Source: Desulfobacterales bacterium CG23_combo_of_CG06-09_8_20_14_all_51_8 (GTDB taxonomy: Bacteria > Desulfobacterota > Desulfobacteria > Desulfobacterales > Desulfosalsimonadaceae). From it: DNA of 6,716 nt. Numbering within the stretch: position 1 is the stretch's first letter; every line of letters begins with the position of its first letter. The DNA is taken from assembly GCA_002772195.1 (NCBI GenBank), contig PCSG01000328.1, positions 11,610 to 18,325 on the forward strand, in the 5' to 3' direction. The translations under genes and the position numbers were made by a program. The notes below the pieces were generated by a model that saw only the letters and a program-made list of their open reading frames with translations, did no database searches and was not told the DNA's origin. Shown one piece after another: positions 5,069 through 6,716 of this stretch.

Positions 5069-6716
5069 TCAGCCTTTCGTTTTCAGTCTTTTCAGGTTGG
5101 CCCGGGCGAACTCAATCCCCGGATCAATGCCAAGGGCAATGCGGTAATAGGCGACAGCCTTGTCCGTTTCCCCCATGTCCCGGTAATTGGACGCGATATT
5201 AGCGTAGTCGATTGCAGAGGACGGATTCAGGCGGATGACCTGTTCAAAGCAGCGGATGGCCGTTTCATGCTCTTTTAACATGAAATGGCAGAATCCCATG
5301 AGATTATAAATATCGGTCCGCTCCGGGTCAATGGCCGCGCCTTTTTCAAGAACGGCCAAGGCGTTTCTGTATTCCCCCGTCTCTTTCAGGCAGACCCCCA
5401 TATAGGAATAAATGCTGGGGATGTCCTGATGATCCGGATTCAGGTCCCGAGCGGATGCAAACCATCGGTATGCGGTTTCCGCATCTTCCAGGGCCAGATG
5501 GCAGGTGCCCAGATAAAAGGGGACATAATAAGTGCCGGGCAGGATTTTTTGGATTTCAGAGAGTTTTCTGACGGCGGTTTCCGGTGGATATTTTTCAGTG
5601 ATCAGTTTGCATGCGAACATGCCCACGCTGGTTGCGGCGGCCCGTTCCCTGAAATGCGCCCCGGGAATCATGGAATAAAATGCCGGGATTTCAAGACCGG
5701 GATGGGTGGTGGCCACTGTGATGACGTCAAACTCTCTGACGGACAGGGCCGACAGGCAGTTTTCCACTTCGACCCGGATGTTCGGGTGGGAAATATCCGG
5801 CAGATCGGACAGCCGCACCTGTTTGTCCGGATGGGTGACGTAGCGGGCGTCATCAAGCCGGTGGAATTTGGGCAGGCCCGAGGCCACGAAGTTGGACCCG
5901 GTGTTGAAATCCCCGCCGAGCTGGGCCGTTTCCGTGAGTGCCCGGCTGAAGGCTTTATCCGGGTTCGGGGTGGTGCCGGCGGTCCAGACGATTTCACTTT
6001 TTTCCGGAAACGTGGATGGATCAATGGCCATCACCCCCACGGTGGGAATCCCCATGTCCAGTGTGAAATCCGATACATAGAGGCGGATGTCGTTTTTTCG
6101 GTATTTTGCCAGAAGTCCCTGAACGGCCGGGTCCGTTGCTGATTCCGGAAGAATGCCGGGGACCGGCCGTTTTTCCCGGCAGATAACGGCTGAAACGTGG
6201 CGTTCCACGACTTCACAGATGCCCTGGCACAGGGCTTCCTCAACGCAGTTGCCGGCGGAGGTCCCGTTGAACTCATTGATGGCGAAAAACCAGTCAAAGG
6301 GTACTAACGTTTTTTGTCCGTTGGTCAGGTTAAACCCCCAGGTCCATTTCATGGGAATGTCTGAAAAAATCTTCCTGGTTTTTTCAAGATCATTGGAGGC
6401 GTCGTGGACCGATTTGGCGATCATGCCAAGGGGCATGGCCCGGTCTTTGAGATTATTCCATGTATCTATGACGAAATTGGCCGGGTCCGCCGCAAAATGA
6501 TAAAAACTGTAACGCTCCACCAGCTCCATGACAGCAGAGGTTTCCGCCTGGACCGGGGTTGCGCCCTTGCCCATCTGCTTGCGGGTGCCGGTCAGCCGCT
6601 CAGCGTCGGCCCCGCAGACGCTGAAATAGACGGGGATATCCAGCCGCCCGTTGTCTATGCGTACGGTCTCTTCGAGAATGCTGAGCTTGAGGCGTAAAAA
6701 TTTCTCCCGCACGGTT
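5069..6716 (-). CDS. YcaO-domain protein with C-terminal TPR repeats, 5' end cut by the window edge
   Basis: YcaO domains use ATP to activate a peptide-backbone amide, giving azolines or thioamides; Escherichia coli YcaO itself is linked to ribosomal protein S12 methylthiolation. The frame is open to the edge. A GTG at 6712 could start it (547 residues), but the family normally has more N-terminal sequence before the region seen here, so this valine is probably internal. Numbering from the GTG, the nucleotide-binding marks are GKGATPVQAETSAVMELVER (48-67), the second ExxER in QGICEVVERH (163-172) and RALTETAQ (257-264). YcaO homology ends near residue 390. About four TPR units follow (roughly 394-426, 433-464, 467-500 and 501-534), suggesting a protein-docking role. 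The proline-rich C-terminus of azoline-forming cyclodehydratases is absent. No precursor peptide, TfuA or E1-like partner is in the window, so the substrate is unknown. The ending near the repeat copy appears normal. Confidence 0.9.
   Translation of the reverse strand, partial: TVREKFLRLKLSILEETVRIDNGRLDIPVYFSVCGADAERLTGTRKQMGKGATPVQAETSAVMELVERYSFYHFAADPANFVIDTWNNLKDRAMPLGMIAKSVHDASNDLEKTRKIFSDIPMKWTWGFNLTNGQKTLVPFDWFFAINEFNGTSAGNCVEEALCQGICEVVERHVSAVICREKRPVPGILPESATDPAVQGLLAKYRKNDIRLYVSDFTLDMGIPTVGVMAIDPSTFPEKSEIVWTAGTTPNPDKAFSRALTETAQLGGDFNTGSNFVASGLPKFHRLDDARYVTHPDKQVRLSDLPDISHPNIRVEVENCLSALSVREFDVITVATTHPGLEIPAFYSMIPGAHFRERAAATSVGMFACKLITEKYPPETAVRKLSEIQKILPGTYYVPFYLGTCHLALEDAETAYRWFASARDLNPDHQDIPSIYSYMGVCLKETGEYRNALAVLEKGAAIDPERTDIYNLMGFCHFMLKEHETAIRCFEQVIRLNPSSAIDYANIASNYRDMGETDKAVAYYRIALGIDPGIEFARANLKRLKTKG

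Noticed and set aside
4907..5278. Plus-strand open frame of 123 codons across the repeat and the YcaO 3' end
   Set aside because: Its first part covers the higBA promoter and the repeat and its second half is antisense to the TPR region; no protein features are visible.
5285..6142. Long plus-strand open frame of 285 codons opposite the YcaO gene
   Set aside because: It is antisense to a clear YcaO domain, its translation is low in complexity with no family motif, and it reflects the GC-biased third positions of the real gene.
6712..6716. GTG at 6712 as the true start of the YcaO gene
   Set aside because: The frame is open to the edge and the family usually has further N-terminal sequence, so the codon is more likely an internal valine; a true start here cannot be excluded.

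Overview
The window looks like part of a Gram-negative chromosome with moderate to high GC content, most likely a Desulfobacterota (deltaproteobacterial, sulfate-reducer type) genome. This placement is an inference. It rests on the YcaO-TPR fusion, the GC-leaning codon choice and the mix of chemosensory and corrinoid-uptake genes; no marker gene is present to settle it.

Layout. Positions 1-1157 (minus strand) hold a chemosensory pair, cheW followed by cheR. The two genes overlap by 4 bp, and cheR runs off the left edge. A 220-bp intergenic region separates cheW from a divergent plus-strand operon at 1378-4124. That operon encodes a complete ABC importer of the cobalamin/ferric-siderophore class: periplasmic binding protein (btuF-like), FecCD-type permease (btuC-like) and ATPase (btuD-like). 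The three genes are nearly or actually overlapping. Positions 4309-4883 (minus strand) hold a complete higBA type II toxin-antitoxin module with its own recognisable promoter. Positions 5069-6716 (minus strand) hold a YcaO-domain protein with C-terminal TPR repeats; its N-terminus lies beyond the right edge.

How the parts relate. CheW and CheR would belong to a chemosensory array whose receptor, CheA and CheB lie outside the window. BtuF-C-D would form one transporter taking a corrinoid, or possibly another metal chelate, from periplasm to cytoplasm; no TonB-dependent outer-membrane receptor is visible. The higBA module sits in what would otherwise be the convergent gap between btuD and the YcaO gene.

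Points of most interest. The higBA module is bracketed by two diverged direct copies of an AT-rich intergenic repeat (4127-4173 and 4982-5039). The copy next to btuD is followed by a GC-rich motif that resembles the ends of IS21-type elements. The toxin promoter (TTGACA, 17 bp, TACACT) lies so close to the higB start that the mRNA should be practically leaderless, whereas higA has a full AGGAGG site. I did not find a clear, wholly new multi-gene system. The best candidates for new biology are the repeat-flanked toxin-antitoxin cassette and the YcaO-TPR protein, whose substrate is unknown.
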